The notes under the pieces are model-generated. The model made no database searches. It worked only from the letters and a program-made list of their open reading frames with translations, and was not told the DNA's origin. A DNA stretch of 64,000 nt, taken from the NCBI GenBank assembly GCA_034687125.1, contig JAQGBZ010000287.1, forward strand, positions 18,402 to 82,401. The letters are read 5' to 3'. Shown one piece after another: positions 25,163 to 38,968 of the stretch (the stretch's first letter is position 1; the number at the start of each line of letters is the position of its first letter). This DNA comes from Neelides folsomi. Taxonomy: Eukaryota > Arthropoda > Collembola > Neelipleona > Neelidae. A program made the translations under genes and the position numbers.

Positions 25163-27204
25163 ATGGGTATTATTTTAAGTTTTGTTTTTGTACTTTTATC
25201 ACTGTTAAATGGTTTGAATTGTTTGATACATTTGGACAAATCGTTACTAAAAAACAATTTTAACAATGTTTCTAAAAATTTTAAAATTTTCCATCCATGT
25301 CTGAACATTTTAGTTGGACAATGGAAAAACTACGAAAAAGATTCAACTCTTTCAAATTTGTATAGAATTTATTTTAACGAATTTGGATCGCCATTTATCA
25401 TTCAATCAATTGAAAATAATTTATTTCATAACCTTAAAAATTTGAGTCATAAATTTCCTTCATTGTTTGGTCCAAGTTCATTTTATCAATTAAAATTTAT
25501 CCAGTCTCGAGCAATATTTTTGATTTACCCATTTTCAAATGAAATAGATGAAAAAACTCAATTATTATCTGATAGAATGCAGAAAATTAGATATAATCTG
25601 TTATATTTAAATATAAATCCAACTTACACGATATTCAATTTAAAAAAATTGAAGAGCCCTTCAGAAATATTTTTGCAAAGTTATACTTATAATCTTTTAA
25701 TTCGATCAAATTCAATAATCCTCATTTGTGAATCAAATGAACTTCCTTCAATTATAAATGTTTTTTGTCCAACTTGTTCAGATAAAATATTCAGATATAT
25801 TGAATATCGCCAATCCCTTTTACCGTTACCAGACGATTTGAATATTAAAAAACTAAATTTATTTATTAGAAGTATAAATAAAAATTTTAAAGGAGCATCG
25901 TTAAACTTAGGAACGATTCATGGTAGGAACCAATTACCATTTCAATCTTGTAGTAAATTCAATTCAATTCATTCTTTCCAATTGTGTGGAACATTTGAAA
26001 TTGTTGAGAAATACAATTTTTCAATTTATATCGAAGATAGTACGAATAAAGGTGATTTTTTTGCTTCTTTACAACCTGAGGTTCAATATAAATTTGAAAG
26101 TTTTGAGCAATCTTATTCAAGTAAAAGTTTGTTTACACAGAGATTTTGTATTCCAGGAATTCAAAATGATTATTATAATTTTATTACGATTGTGAACAAA
26201 AACTATTTAAAATATAATTGGTTAACTTTAATTGAGCCATTTGATACATCAATGTGGATTTTAACTATTATTTCTCCAATTAATTTCTCTCTTGTATTGG
26301 CAATCGGTTTTATAAAATTACAAAAAAAGAGTTTTAAATCTGTTTTAATTGAAGTTTGGAATTTGTACACGTTAATTGTTTTGTCTTTTTTTGATCAAGG
26401 TAAAGGTTTAACATTAGCAATAATTAAAGATAAAAGTTTTGCTCATTGTGTTGGTATATGGCTAATATTTGTAATGCTTCTTAGTAATTTCTATAAATGC
26501 GGTTTGTTTTCTGATTTGTCTACAGAAATTCCTCCAAATGTCCCAAATACTTTTGAACAAATTGTAAATTACAATTATTTAATTTTGACGACAGATAGTG
26601 TTATAGAAAACTTATCTCAAATATTTAGTACTTTTAAAAGATTAATTGAAGATTTGCCTTCTCATTCAGCTGAAATTTTAAATTTATACAATAAAACAAT
26701 TCATTTAGTAAATTCTGCAAACTATATCGATATACGTAATTTAGTGTTTGATTATATATTTAACAAAACTATTATTTTAATGCTTCAATTCCATCAAATT
26801 TTATTTACATTGGGTCCGAATTTTCTATAAATATTATTGATCATATTTTAAAAACATTTCCTGATATTTTTGTAATTAGGAACAAAGTCATAGATGGGAA
26901 ATATGTTGTAAAATATCCTTGGTCGTTTATAAGAAACTTCATATCAGATATTTTCCCAAAAAATATTTATTCTATGAACGAATTTGGACTTTTAAAATTT
27001 TGGGAATATAATTTTTTGGAGAGAGCGAAAAGAATGTATTATAAAGAATATTTAATAAAAAAGAATTCAATCTCATACAAGTCTCCTAACATTACAAGTT
27101 TAAATGTAAATAGTTTTCCTCTTCTTCCTTTATATACAACTTTTATATTTTATTGCATTGCATTATTTTTCGCATCCCTCATTATTATATTTGAAATGAT
27201 TTAA
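25163..27204 (+). pseudogene. intronless divergent ionotropic receptor, one frameshift
   Basis: A 555-codon open frame starts at 25163 with a signal peptide (VFVLLSLLNGLNC) and runs through a long extracellular region into an iGluR-like channel core: TM1 (WILTIISPINFSLVLAIGF), a pore-loop segment (WNLYTLIVLSFFDQGKG), TM2 (IWLIFVMLLSNFYKCGLF) and a PPNVPNTFEQI stretch. At about 26770-26785 the coding sense moves to another frame, which continues through a second ligand-binding lobe part (SEFSINIIDHILKTFPDIFV) and TM3 (LLPLYTTFIFYCIALFFASL) to a stop at 27204. Joined, this would be about 680 residues without introns, typical of divergent arthropod ionotropic receptors used in taste or smell. 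The shift could be a real mutation or a sequence error. Confidence 0.72.
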
Positions 27205-29282
27205 TGCTAACTTATCAAAATAATTTAATAACAAAAAATAAATTAGCAATATACTCTTTTGTCGACGAGTCAATGCATTTGGGCTTTGAAACTTTATTTA
27301 GATTAACATAATTATAATCTTAAATTGTTTTTGTAGTAATCTATCTGTATCTAGAACTTATAGTTAATACCTATATACCTATTACCTATAGACAGAATAA
27401 TAGATAAATAATTTGTATATAATATATAATCTTTGTCAACATTTTAAACCTAGTTTAAATGAATTAAAAACTTGGATTGTTTCCATTTTAAATAATGCAA
27501 TTTATTTGTTCAAAAGTTACTTTTATATTTGAAACAAGTTATGATGATGATAATACCTATAGAATATGTAAAATGTCGATTTATAAAAATATAGGAAAAA
27601 TGGAAACTGTAAAGATAGGAAGAATAAACAGTTGTGTTTCCCCCATTTCCATCGGGAAGTTTTCCATCGCTCGAACTGCAGACCAAATCGCCTTCCTTTT
27701 TAATTTTGCACAACAATGTCCTTGCACAAACAGCGTCTTATTCACATTTTTCACCAAAATTCAAACCCTTCAAATGTTCATAATATTTACAATGCATTAT
27801 TAATATTTAGTTAATTAATCCATATATAATAAATTTAAATAATAATTATGTAAATATATTATTGAATAATAAAATGTGTATTATTATGATTATTAAAATT
27901 ATCGATTACCGTATTGCAAATCTTTACTAATTCTAAAATAAATCTAAAAATTCATTTCTAAAAATTTATTGAAAAATAAATAAAATTGTATGTGTAACCT
28001 TGAATTTATATGTTAATGACGTCTAATTCCCTTGATGTTAATGCATATTATGTATAGGGTGGACCATAAACTTTTTTAAATAAACTATCTCATAAAAAGA
28101 AAGCAAATTACGGTCTACCGTGTACATGTGAGTTTCTATTTAGTGATTATCTAATTAGTGCCGCACCAGTAAAGGTAAATCGACAAGGAATCGTTGATTA
28201 ATTGGTAGGAAACTAAACGACTAATGAGCCACATTATTGACATGATACCACATAATATTGAAAATACGATTTCGCTTACCAACGCCAGGACAATCATGTT
28301 GGTGATAACAGAAAAAGTGAGAGACAATACGATAGATGAAATAATTAATAGAATAATTGCTGTCTATGATGAAAAGTGTCGTGAAGAAGAAAAAATTAAT
28401 ATATTAAGCGTACAATATGGTTGGTTTCTCCAAAACAATGCCATAATACCTCACAACGATGAAATCGAAAAATACTTGATACATTTAAAAATTCTACGAA
28501 CACGAACTAGCTGAAACTCAATTTAGGCAGTTTTTCTATATGAAAGTAAAATATCTCCGTATTTGATATTCATATTTGAAATATTGTGAATAATATGAAA
28601 TCATTACCCAAGAAGATGAAGTGTATTATTATTAATGATGATATTTACCAAATTGCTCAAAATATTAATGATTTTATCGGACAAGAAATTGAAAATCATG
28701 ATATATCCAAAATCTAAAAGACAATCATACACACACAAAAAATCACTATGTGTTGCGATGAATTGCAAAATTGAAAAAATCGAACACTTCAGATGTTTTT
28801 AAAATATTTACTAAATAATTTCTACTTTTTAAATTTAACATACATATTATCTATTTTATGAATGATTTTCAATGTTTATTGCCATATTTAAATAATTTAC
28901 TAAAATATATTAGGTATTATGTTTAATAAAAAAATCATTTTTAAATTCTTCTACACATTAAACTTAATGTCAGTTAATACAATACACTTAATTATACACT
29001 ATATCATCAACATTTTTAATATCTTTATTTTATAATTAAATTAGTAATAGTCTAATAAGTATTTAGTTGCACTTTGCATTAATTTTTGTTTGTAATTTTA
29101 AGGATCATTGTATGTGTTGAGTATACTTATAATTTATAAATAAGTAAATTATATATTTATTAATCGATGTCTCGTTAGTTAAAGATTGAGGAAAACACAA
29201 GACAACACTAGATGTATTGATACTTAATTTAATTTTTAAGGTCTATGTCTAGATTCATTCTTTCACTTAACGCATAGTATAT
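27205..29282. other. intergenic, no supported gene
   Basis: Very AT-rich DNA. A 96-codon plus frame at 28224-28514 (starting SHIIDMIPHNIENTIS) is predicted mostly helical and charged but resembles nothing I know, and it has no splice support. Otherwise I see nothing. Confidence 0.3.
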
Positions 29283-30092
29283 GGGGCTCAGTTTCACTTT
29301 CCCAGTACACTCTTATGGCAAATTCCGGCAATTGCCGGCTGCCGTAACGGAAATTGCCTACCAACATAAATAATACCAATTACGGCAAAAGTCAACTTAA
29401 GGCAATTGCCGTTGCGGCAATTTTTTAGGATTTGCCTAAATGAAAATTTGGAGGCAATTGCCGTAAAATCACTTGTTTTTTAACAAATTATTTTTAAAAT
29501 AACATGTATAATTGACATTTTATTTGATAAATACCTAGTATGGAAGGATAAGATGTCCGACTTTTGAATATTTTAATTTTCTTTATATGTCGCAGACATT
29601 TAACCCATGAAATCCTTTACCAGAAACGCTAGAAATTACTTTCCGATACTCGAAACATCTATTCCAAAGATGTTTACTAAATGAAGCTAATTTGTCACGA
29701 CTAAATAACGCGATATAATTCAAATAGAATGTAAAATAGTAATTAAAGGTACTAAAAGACCTTCGTTTCAGTATAGAATCAGTATTTCATACAAAAAATT
29801 TCATTCAAAGAAGCATAAACCATTGATATTCTAATCAACATCTAAGATTTGATGCAAATTTTAAATAAAGTCTGCATTCCATTTATTGTAAGTATGATTT
29901 GAAACTTCGCGCACACTATAAGTTTTAAATCTACCCCGCAAAAATGTTTGCCGGTATTAAGGCAATTGCCATCAAATTTTAATTTAGGCAAATCCTAAAA
30001 AATTGCCGTCGGGTTTACGTTAAGTTGACTTATGCCGTAATTGATATTATTTATGTTGGCGGGCAATTGCCTTAAAAGTAAAACTGAGCCGG
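29283..30092. mobile_element. palindrome-rich element with long inverted repeats
   Basis: An 810-bp element runs from GGGGCTCAGTTTCACTTTCC to a matching inverted end (GTAAAACTGAGCCGG). The two ends form imperfect inverted repeats of roughly 150-180 bp that share blocks such as AACATAAATAATA, AATTACGGCA, AGTCAACTTAA and TTTTTTAGGATTTGCCTAAA. Within the arms GGCAATTGCC, itself a perfect palindrome, recurs many times. TATAT flanks both sides (29278-29282; 30093-30097), a likely target duplication. The centre (about 29480-29930) is AT-rich and non-coding. This looks like a nonautonomous foldback-type or MITE-like DNA transposon. Confidence 0.72.
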
Positions 30093-30455
30093 TATATTGG
30101 CTATTGGTATACGAGTACGTTTAAAAACACCAAATCCATGTATATTTCCACAATGGGCCTTATATATTTCAGGAATTTTATTTATTTATTCAATATAAGT
30201 ACATCACTGTATTATTGATATATTATTATATTTCTAATCTTCTATGATCCTATTAAATACAAATGCGAAGCTGTCATCCACTTTATTACATTCAATATTA
30301 AAATTTTTCCAAGTTGCGAATAAATTGTAAAATAAGTTAAAAATTGAAAGTTTATTTGCAAACCAAAACCAACAGTTCATTTTCATAAAATCTCAATTAA
30401 TTAATTGACATTGTTTTCTAATGCATTTACTAAAAGATCCGAAAGTACAATAAAG
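30093..30455. other. intergenic, 3' side of arrestin
   Basis: AT-rich, non-coding; presumably contains the arrestin 3' UTR. Nothing else seen. Confidence 0.35.
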
Positions 30456-32930
30456 TTAAAACTCGAGCTTTGCAATTTTCTCGGTTAGGGTTTCCTCCAT
30501 AGGGCTTAAAATGGGTCCGTCATAATCAATTGTGTCCTGTCTAAAGATTTCAACTTCAGCTTGTGATGATTCTCGGACCAATAAATTGGCGTCCGGCCTT
30601 GGATGCATGAGAATGAAGGGGAGTTCCGCCACAAGCTCCCTGTGGAGATCAAACTTCATCGACATTCAAACAATTAAAATTATTCATATAGTTAACTAAA
30701 TACAAATGGTATAAGAATATTGGTACAAGAAATCTCAAATTCAATTAATAGGTAACCCTCCAATAGCTCCCAAGTAGAGCTTGATTTTGACTCTGTAGGA
30801 CACCAAAATTCCAAAAGCGTCTTTCTCCCGATTTTCAATACTGGTAAAAAGAGAAAATTAATTTTCCATGAGTGAAGGTATTTTGCCAACTTTATGCAAA
30901 CCATTCCATGATGACTATAATAATCGTCCAACTCATGCTCATACATTTTGTATGGGCTCATTTTGGTAAAAATAACTTTTTCAAAGGATTCTCTCAATAT
31001 ACAATGTACATAGAATGTATACGAGTGAATTAATTGGAACGAAAGCCTACTGAAGTGAGTAAGAGGATCAAATATGATGATTCCCTCTAATTCCCTCTCA
31101 TTATGGTTATGAGAAAAGATAGGAAAATGAAAAGGCTTACAGAGTTGAAGAAGCCAAATTGGTGTCTTCTTTCTTGAGCTGACCATCGAGGGCGACTCCA
31201 CGTCTTTCTTTGTTTTTCGAAAGTGTGGGAATCAAATACATGACCTTTTGTAACGACGAACCAGGATTGATTGGAAATCCTTCCCTTGAAAAATAAGCAT
31301 AAACTATAAGTCTTCAATATAAAAATCATTTTTTCAACTTTTGTCATTATACAGATCAAACGTAAAGAGGGCTTCTTTAAGGTTTATAATGATAGTTTTA
31401 TTTGTTAAATTGGTCTGTATGAATTCTATCAAAATCATAACGAAGACGAATACGATTCCAAGTCATCAGTCTCATCAGAGACATTTTCCTCAACTTAACA
31501 GGGGGTAATGAAGGCAATGAACGAAAAGTTCATGTTCCTTTCTCGTAACCAATTTCAACATCTTTAGACACATTAACTTTGAGTCCGAATAAATAATTTA
31601 CTAAAATCTAGCCAACTACAGAGAAATAAACGATACATTAGGTTAATGTAGCTTGATTTAGCCTCTTATAACATAAGTGGTTTAAGCGCGACAAAGGAGA
31701 CTCTTTCGGACCGATCTGTATGTACCATAGTGTATCAGTGACATGACCTATCGTATGATTTTAAATTACTTTATTTTAAAGGTTTCACTTACTGTGTCTC
31801 AATGGACGCCACAGTCGCCTTATATTGTCCATTAGCAAAAATGCAAACATCAATAAGTTGCTGAACAACTCCCTTCACTTTTCTCACAGTTTTATTACTG
31901 TAATTCCTGATGCTGATATTTACGGAAATTTTCTCTCCATGATAGTAAAGCTAAATACAGATACGACAATAAAAAAGAACCATATCTCAATTTTACATTA
32001 GAATTAAAATTAATTAAATTAAATTCTTGGTTAATTACTTGCTTATCAAGCGTTGCTTCAAGCTCCAGGTCCCCGGGACTCAACATAAAGTCTTTCCTTA
32101 CAAGAGTACACGGTTGGCGACCTTGTTTTAAAGGTGCAAATTGGATTTTCCTGATTCCAAGTGTCACAATGCTCCTAAACCAATTATTTTAAAATTAGCA
32201 ATAATTAGCAATTACCTTAGTAATTAATTAATTATTAACTCATTGAACCTTTTATACGATCTATCATATTCGTTTTCTCCAATGAACGCTTTAAGATAAT
32301 ACTCAATGCCTGAAATTACACAACAGATTTTAAAACTTTTTCGCATAAATATTTTTTAATATTTTAATTATTTTACCACAGGGTTGTCCATCGTCGTCGC
32401 TACCGGGTTGAAGGATTACAGACGTGGGCGAAGTTGGTGGAAGAATTAAAGTGAAAGGATAGGAATTTTTACCAAGTTTTTTCATTAATCGTTCTTGGAG
32501 TTTGGTCATTCTCTCAATGGCCTTCAAAGGCGGGTAGATTTGTTCAGAAGCCAAATGAAGTTCCTTTTGGAATTTCAATCCCATCACTTCGTCTTCCTCT
32601 CGTCCATAACGGAAGGAGCAAATGAGTTGAACATAAACTTTCTGGTTTTCCAATAGTTGACGTTCAAGCAGAATTATTCCATCTAAATTAAAGTAATTGT
32701 AATTTATTATTATTAATGAATTATTCTCTTATTTGATTAATTCTTAATTAATCTTATTTTATTCCTCTAATTGTCTCAATATTGTTAATTTACATCATGA
32801 AAATTTTAATGTAAAATTAAATACCAATTGGTTCGACGCTGTCAACATTGTCAACAAAGTCACGTTTTCCTAAATACATTGTAATTTCTCCGTTTGATCC
32901 CTTCTTGAAGACCTTGAAGGTGAAAACCAT
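30456..32930 (-). CDS. arrestin
   Basis: Eight exons (32930-32825, 32682-32377, 32309-32249, 32174-32039, 31950-31793, 31284-31141, 30840-30757, 30639-30456) join in phase to 392 residues. The N-domain opens with [20 protein letters not shown] and DGIILLE, followed by [15 protein letters not shown]; later blocks are [56 protein letters not shown], the [16 protein letters not shown] region and [20 protein letters not shown] with [11 protein letters not shown]. These are diagnostic of arrestins, which bind activated phosphorylated GPCRs and end G-protein signalling. The C-tail is short and I see no clathrin box of the LIELD type, which favours a visual (phosrestin-type) arrestin over beta-arrestin/kurtz, though this is an inference. 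An intron of about 510 bp separates exons 5 and 6. Confidence 0.93.
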
Positions 32931-33041
32931 GATGAAGAGTTTTCAATCAAATTGAATCTAAAAGAGTCTAAAAGTCTCGGGAACAAAGTTTTCCCTACGA
33001 GGAACAGGATGAGAATGAAAGGTAAAAAGACGAAGTTTCTC

Positions 33042-33049
33042 TTTTATAC
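33042..33049 (-). promoter_or_regulatory. TATA box of arrestin gene
   Basis: On the minus strand GGTATAAAAGAG lies about 110 bp upstream of the arrestin ATG (32930). A TATA promoter fits a strongly expressed, tissue-restricted sensory arrestin. Confidence 0.6.
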
Positions 33050-33462
33050 CTCCTCGGTTTTACCGTCACAGGGCAGGGATTACGTAAGCATGAAATGAAA
33101 ATACCAAAGCAGTATGTATGTTAATTCACATATATCATTGTGAAGACAAGGTGTGCTCTTATTCTAATTATTGTAAAGGTTAATATTAAGCCACTGACTG
33201 AGAAGAAAATCTTATTAGGAAAGAAGCCTTAAGAAACCTTAAATAAAATACAATTAAGCCTACATGTTTTTGGTTATAAATACAATGTTCAATGTTGGGT
33301 GATTCTTATACTAATTTAAACTATTTTCGCAGTTAACTTATAAATAATTTCTCACTTCAGTAAAAATTGAATATATTTTTTATTCGAATACATGTAAATG
33401 TTTACATGTCATTTTGACCGATAAATTATTTATATTGTTGTAATCTCCATACTTGTCCTTTG

Positions 33463-36400
33463 CTAAAACTCTTCATTTACATTAGTCTCGCGAGGTACCG
33501 GACGACCACCGCGAATCTGTCAATACAAAATAGAAATATTTTTATATATTTAAAAATTTATTTAAATAGATACTGACATTACTAAGAGGATATTTTTCTT
33601 ACTCTCGTTGGATTAACAATTCCTGTCGAGTAGAGCTTTCGAAATCTTCTCGAATCCTTCGTTTTTAAAAGTCCAGCCTTGGCAAGAACCATCAGAGACT
33701 TAAAATAAAGACAAAATTAAACCATCACATACATACCAAATAATATTTAAGGAAGTGTTTATTAATTTATTTAATAAATTATTACAGTTGACTCAATTCC
33801 TCTGCTCTTGATGTACATTGCTCGTCTTCGAAGTTCTTTCATCCTTTCAAACTCATCTTGATCTTCAATTTGATTAGAGTAGTTTGAAACCCTATCCGAC
33901 ATTGACACTCTTCTCTCAATCTGAAATTAGAATGATAAATTATGTTAACCAAACATTTTTCATTAATAAAGTAATTTACAAATTAATTATATAAATTATT
34001 AAATTATACATTTAATCGATTAAGGTCGTGTTGAGAAGCTGCTGCTTGTTTCTTTGCTAGCAACAGTTGAGCGGTATGTTTCTTCTTCTTCTATAATATT
34101 AAAAATTATTAATTTTAATTAAGACAAGTTAATTATGAATTTGAACTTAAGCATTTAATGTTAATTATGTTTACGTTAGCTTCTTCTGATTGCGTCCATT
34201 CAATGTAAGCTCTTTCCTGGTACGCAATTATCTCTTGACTCAACGGTTTAAAATCTTTAAAGTCTTGCTCGATTTCATGGATAATTTCTGGCTCTTCGGG
34301 TGGTGGGATTTGGCTAATGAGGTTTTGATCCTGGTCGGGAATCAAGCCATCGGTCGTCACCGACGTGTTGCCGAATGTTGAGCCATAAGCACTCCAAACT
34401 TTGGTCAAATTCTTCTCGGCTTGACCGCCTAAATAAGGTTCATCGTTATCTGATATTCTGTCTCTTTTAACAATCACAGGTTCGGCTTTTTCTTCACGCG
34501 TCGAAGCTTCGTAGCTTTAAAATAATAAAATAATTTCATATTTTGTTTAATTTTATTAATTGAGATTGATTGAATTGTTTGATTAAAATTAAAATTAATA
34601 AAATTGGCAATTTACTGTGTCTCAATAATTTCATGTGTGAAGATTTTTTCCATCGTTTTCTTTTCTTCTTCAACAGTAAGCGAATCCCCTTGAGGAATTT
34701 CAGTTGGAAGATCCGTTCCATCATTTCTATTTAAAATCGTAGGTAAACTTGTCAATTTGTTTGCTAATTCATAAGAGAAAATCTGATCTTGGGTTGATTT
34801 CCAATTTGAAACTGAAAATTGCTGAGATTTTTGAACAGCCAACTAAAATAAACATGGAATTAATTTTAAATTAATTTAGTTATCAAGTTTAAGCTTTCTT
34901 TATTCTTTCTGTATCAACTTCCAGAGGGATATGAGAAAAAGTGAAAGTTTTTAAACTTAAAAGTGAGAGTTTAATTATTTATAATTTAATTAATTTAATT
35001 ATAATTAAATAATTACCTTCCTCTTTGACTTCTTTGGTTTACTCTCTTGGTTTTTATTAACGAATTTCCCTCGTGCCTTTGCAATGTCAATTGATGTTTT
35101 GGACTTTGAAAGCTAAAGAACAACAATTAATTATAATTTTAAATATTACTAAATATATTAATTATTAAATAGAGTTAAGTTTAAATAAAGTTAAAGTTTA
35201 ATCACCTTGCTTTTTGGACTTGTCAAGTTCGTATCACTCGCCGCGGTTGGCATTACAATGAACGGACTTGGAATTTCCTTTTTCTCTTCAGCAACAATTG
35301 GTGGCTTTGGATTGTGTGAGGCCAAATTCATGTCAGGAGGGATCGTGTTGAGTGAAGACACGGTCGGGTAAGGAAGCTTTGGAGGACCAAATGAGTTCTT
35401 CTCTATGTGAGACACCGATTTATTCCCTTTGGGCTGCGACTTCTTCACTTCTTTCTTCTCCGTCTTCTTCTTCATCTTTGGCTTCCTCCTCTTCACGGCT
35501 TTCTTCCTTTCCTCTTCGAGTTTCTCGTTCGCCAAAAGTTTTTCCTCCTTTTCGGCTTCTTTCAAGTTTGCCAACATCACGGCGTTTTTCACTTCGACTT
35601 CGTTCGGAGTCAGCATGGTCGCCTGAGTGTAAGGAACTGGTTCCTAATAAAATAAATATTTATCTTTGAACATTGTTGCGAATAGTCATTTAATTCCTCA
35701 AGCCAATTTATCAAGTTTAATTTTAATTTAATTTAATTTTAATTTACTTGACTAAAATCGCCAATTTCAATGACTCGAACAGTCTCTGGATTTTCCTTAA
35801 TTTCTTCATCATTATTGTCAACGCTATCTTGACTGTCTTCCATGAGCTTGTTGAGAGCTGCAACTCCAGCGCCAGGAAGAACAGTCGCCAAAACCCGCTT
35901 CCGCTTTTCTTCTTCTCTCCTCTTCTATCGCAAATTAATTTAATTATTTATTATCTAATTGTGTTTGATTTTAATATAAATATTAAATATTAATTTATAT
36001 AAATAATATACAGACTTGTACAAATTTAAGTTAAAAATTAAAATAAAATGTTAAATTTAAAAAACTGACATTTGCATCTTCAAGAGTTCCGTTTTTGAAA
36101 CCTTGCAAGGAATTGTTTGAAGAGTTGGTATTTGGAGCTCCCAGATCAGTAATTGGATGAATATGCTGATCAAAATATTTTGAGTATTTGTCAGGAATCT
36201 TAAGCGTGGGATATGCCAATCGATATTCGCCACAATTCTCCAATTCATACTCTTGCTGAACTTCGGCCCTTGCGATTTGGGCTCGCTTCCTCTCCTCACC
36301 CCTTTTATATATTATTTATTTTAATTAGGATTTAAGATTTTGGATTTGAGATTTAAATTAAGATTCGAATTTAAGATTTGAATCCCTTACTTTAGATCTT

Positions 36401-38557
36401 GGATTTTCTCCTTGTCAAAATGTTCAAACTTGTTCATGTACATTTCTTTCAAATTGATGATTCGGAAAGTGTCTCTGATGAGATTCTCTTTAATCTCAGA
36501 GTCCATTTTAGAGTCTGTGTGAAAGCTTGGAGAATGATTAACCTGAAATTACAGTTAAATAATAAATATACAATAATTGGAAAAATTAAGAAATTGAGTG
36601 ATAAAGAAAGAAAGAAAACCTCTAAAACAAAGGGCTTCAGTTTGTGGTCAAAAAGGATGTCAAAACCAAGGATTTCAAAACAAGCACTGCTCCTGTCATG
36701 GCTGTGATAACATTTCTTGTAATTGTGTCTTAGGATTGGCTGGGCTGAAATAATTGTTTTGATGATGACATCATCGATTGATTGAATCAAAAGATCAGCT
36801 TCGTAATTGTAAGTTCGAAACCAATTGTAGAGGGAGGTTAATTTCCTAAAAAGATTATATAAGGACAAAATTACGTAAATTAAATGTTTAATACAAAATT
36901 ATTACAAAATTACATACAATTTTAATTAAAATTAAAATTAAAATTTTGTACATTATATAAAATATTTTATTAGAACCTTTTAGTTCCAAACTCTTCGTCA
37001 ATGACGTAATCTCTGCTGAATTTGTTGACGGAGTAATTAGTCAAATGCATATACGAGTTATCCGTGTTGTTATTCGTCGGGGGTTTGTATTTTGAAGTCG
37101 CGAATCTGTATAGAATTTACAGGATCAATTAAGTCGATGATCTTACAAATTTGCTCATTTTAATTAACCAAACCTTGCAAGCCCTTCATTGTAAACGTAA
37201 ATTCTGAGAGGATCGCAAGAAGTGATGAGGACGTAAACTCTCAAGTCAAATTTCAGCCCATCAATGAGAAACGGCTAAATAAAGAAATTACAAAATTAGG
37301 ATTAATCGTAATTATAAAAAAACTAATTAGTTCACCGTAAAATGAATTAAAATATGTATTATTTAATTTAAAGAACCTTTGAAATGTAAACTTGGCAAAT
37401 GATTCGTCCAAAGGGATTGAGATCTTTCAAATTCCTCACAAGGAAAATTCCCTTCCCCTGACATCCCATTTCTGGCTTGCAGATGAAAGTTTTGTTTTTC
37501 CAAGTTGCGCCATAAGCTTGGAGTTCTCCCATTCTGCTCAAAAAAACCAATGTGAATACAATGATTGTAATTAAGTTTAATTATCATTGTAGTTAAGTTT
37601 AATCATACTCTGAAGGCAAGCACCAAGTCTTGGGGAAAATGTCATAATCTCCAGGAAAGAGTTTTTTCATTCTGTTCAAATTCTTCGAGAGGAGATCCTT
37701 ACGACAAATCTCATTCATTCCAGGGAAATGATTCACAATCTGAAAATTTATAATAAACATGTATAGATATTATATATTAAATATTATAAATATTTGTATA
37801 ATACGTCATATTTGTACATATGTTGTGTATTTTGTAATTTTGATCTATAGATTTCAATTCATATACCTGAAAGTTTTTCATATCAATAGCTCTGGCAAGT
37901 GATATGCTAAAATCGGTCCAAAATATATCCCAAATTTTCTAAAAATTATAATTATACAATTTGTATGACAAATGTTTTATATATATTATGTAATTTTAAG
38001 TGTTTTATTACATCCTGTGGCACTTCATAAAGCCCGAAAGATTTGGCGACCCCTCGCACAATTTCATATCTACAATTTGTAAGGCAAATGGTCAATCGCT
38101 TCTTCTCTCCTGGTTTCAGTCTTTTAATCTTCAAGTCTTTTTTATCTTCTTTGGGTTTCGCTAAGCTGATGTTCCGAGTTTTGGCTTCGATTATGGTTGA
38201 AGCTATTTATTAAATACCAAAAGCTTTGAAAATGAATTTTTAAAAATTTAAATTATTCTCAGGATTATTTTATTAATAGATTTACAAATTGGTATTTTCT
38301 TTTTAATCTCCTGGGTCGAATCATCAGAGCTGGTTTGGGTTTCTGAGGAACTCGACTCTGAATCCGAATCCTCAAGTTCTGTTGAGCTCTCTTCACTTGA
38401 TTCACTTTCAGTTTCCGAGTCATCTGTGTCTAATGAACATATAAATTTATATACTTATAATTTATATTTATACTTATATATAATATATATTCATTGTTTC
38501 ATGTTATTTATTATAGAACATTATAGAGTCATTAAAACCTTTTGCTTTGATTGGCAT
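33463..38557 (-). CDS. TTLL6/TTLL13-like tubulin polyglutamylase
   Basis: About 20 short exons on the minus strand encode roughly 1,075 residues, from MPIKAK at 38557 to the stop at 33463. After an acidic Ser/Glu N-terminus ([16 protein letters not shown]) comes the TTL domain: [60 protein letters not shown]-like block, [70 protein letters not shown] and [20 protein letters not shown] followed by [11 protein letters not shown]. These match the TTLL6/TTLL13 group, which adds glutamate chains to tubulin tails, especially in cilia and neurons, using ATP. The second half is a basic, Lys/Glu-rich, probably disordered region that may bind microtubules. Boundaries of several middle exons were read only approximately. 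Confidence 0.88.
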
Positions 38558-38968
38558 TTTTACAATCACTTGTTGAGTTAAAGTTAGAAGGTTAAAAGAA
38601 TTATTTTATCAATTTTAAATCACTTTTAAAAGGCATAAAATAAAAAATTTGTTAAAGTAAGATGTTAAAATTAAATTCATGCAAATGATGAAATCCTATG
38701 GTAAAGAGTATTTTGAATGAATTTAAATTTCTTAATGATGAATGATGTTGGTTGATGATTTTGAATAAACCTTAATGTTAGTAGAGTTAACAAAGCGTTT
38801 AAATGCTTAAACTCATTTTATTTACTCATTTCTTTCATTGAATATCATTAAAATGTATCGCGTACATTATTTGAGTGTAACAATAATTTATGCATTTAAA
38901 GATATTTGATACATGTTGTGTTCTTAGATAATGGACATAATAAACTAACAAGTGCATTTGAATGGTAT

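Noticed and set aside
28224-28514. 96-codon plus frame
   Set aside because: No homology or splice support; noted only in the intergenic description.
30692-31201. 169-codon minus frame across the arrestin gene
   Set aside because: It runs through an arrestin intron in the wrong frame; the real exons (30840-30757 and 31284-31141) use another frame with clear arrestin motifs.
35407-35669. Ser/Phe-rich plus-strand frames
   Set aside because: They are antisense to the Lys/Glu-rich exon of the TTLL gene.
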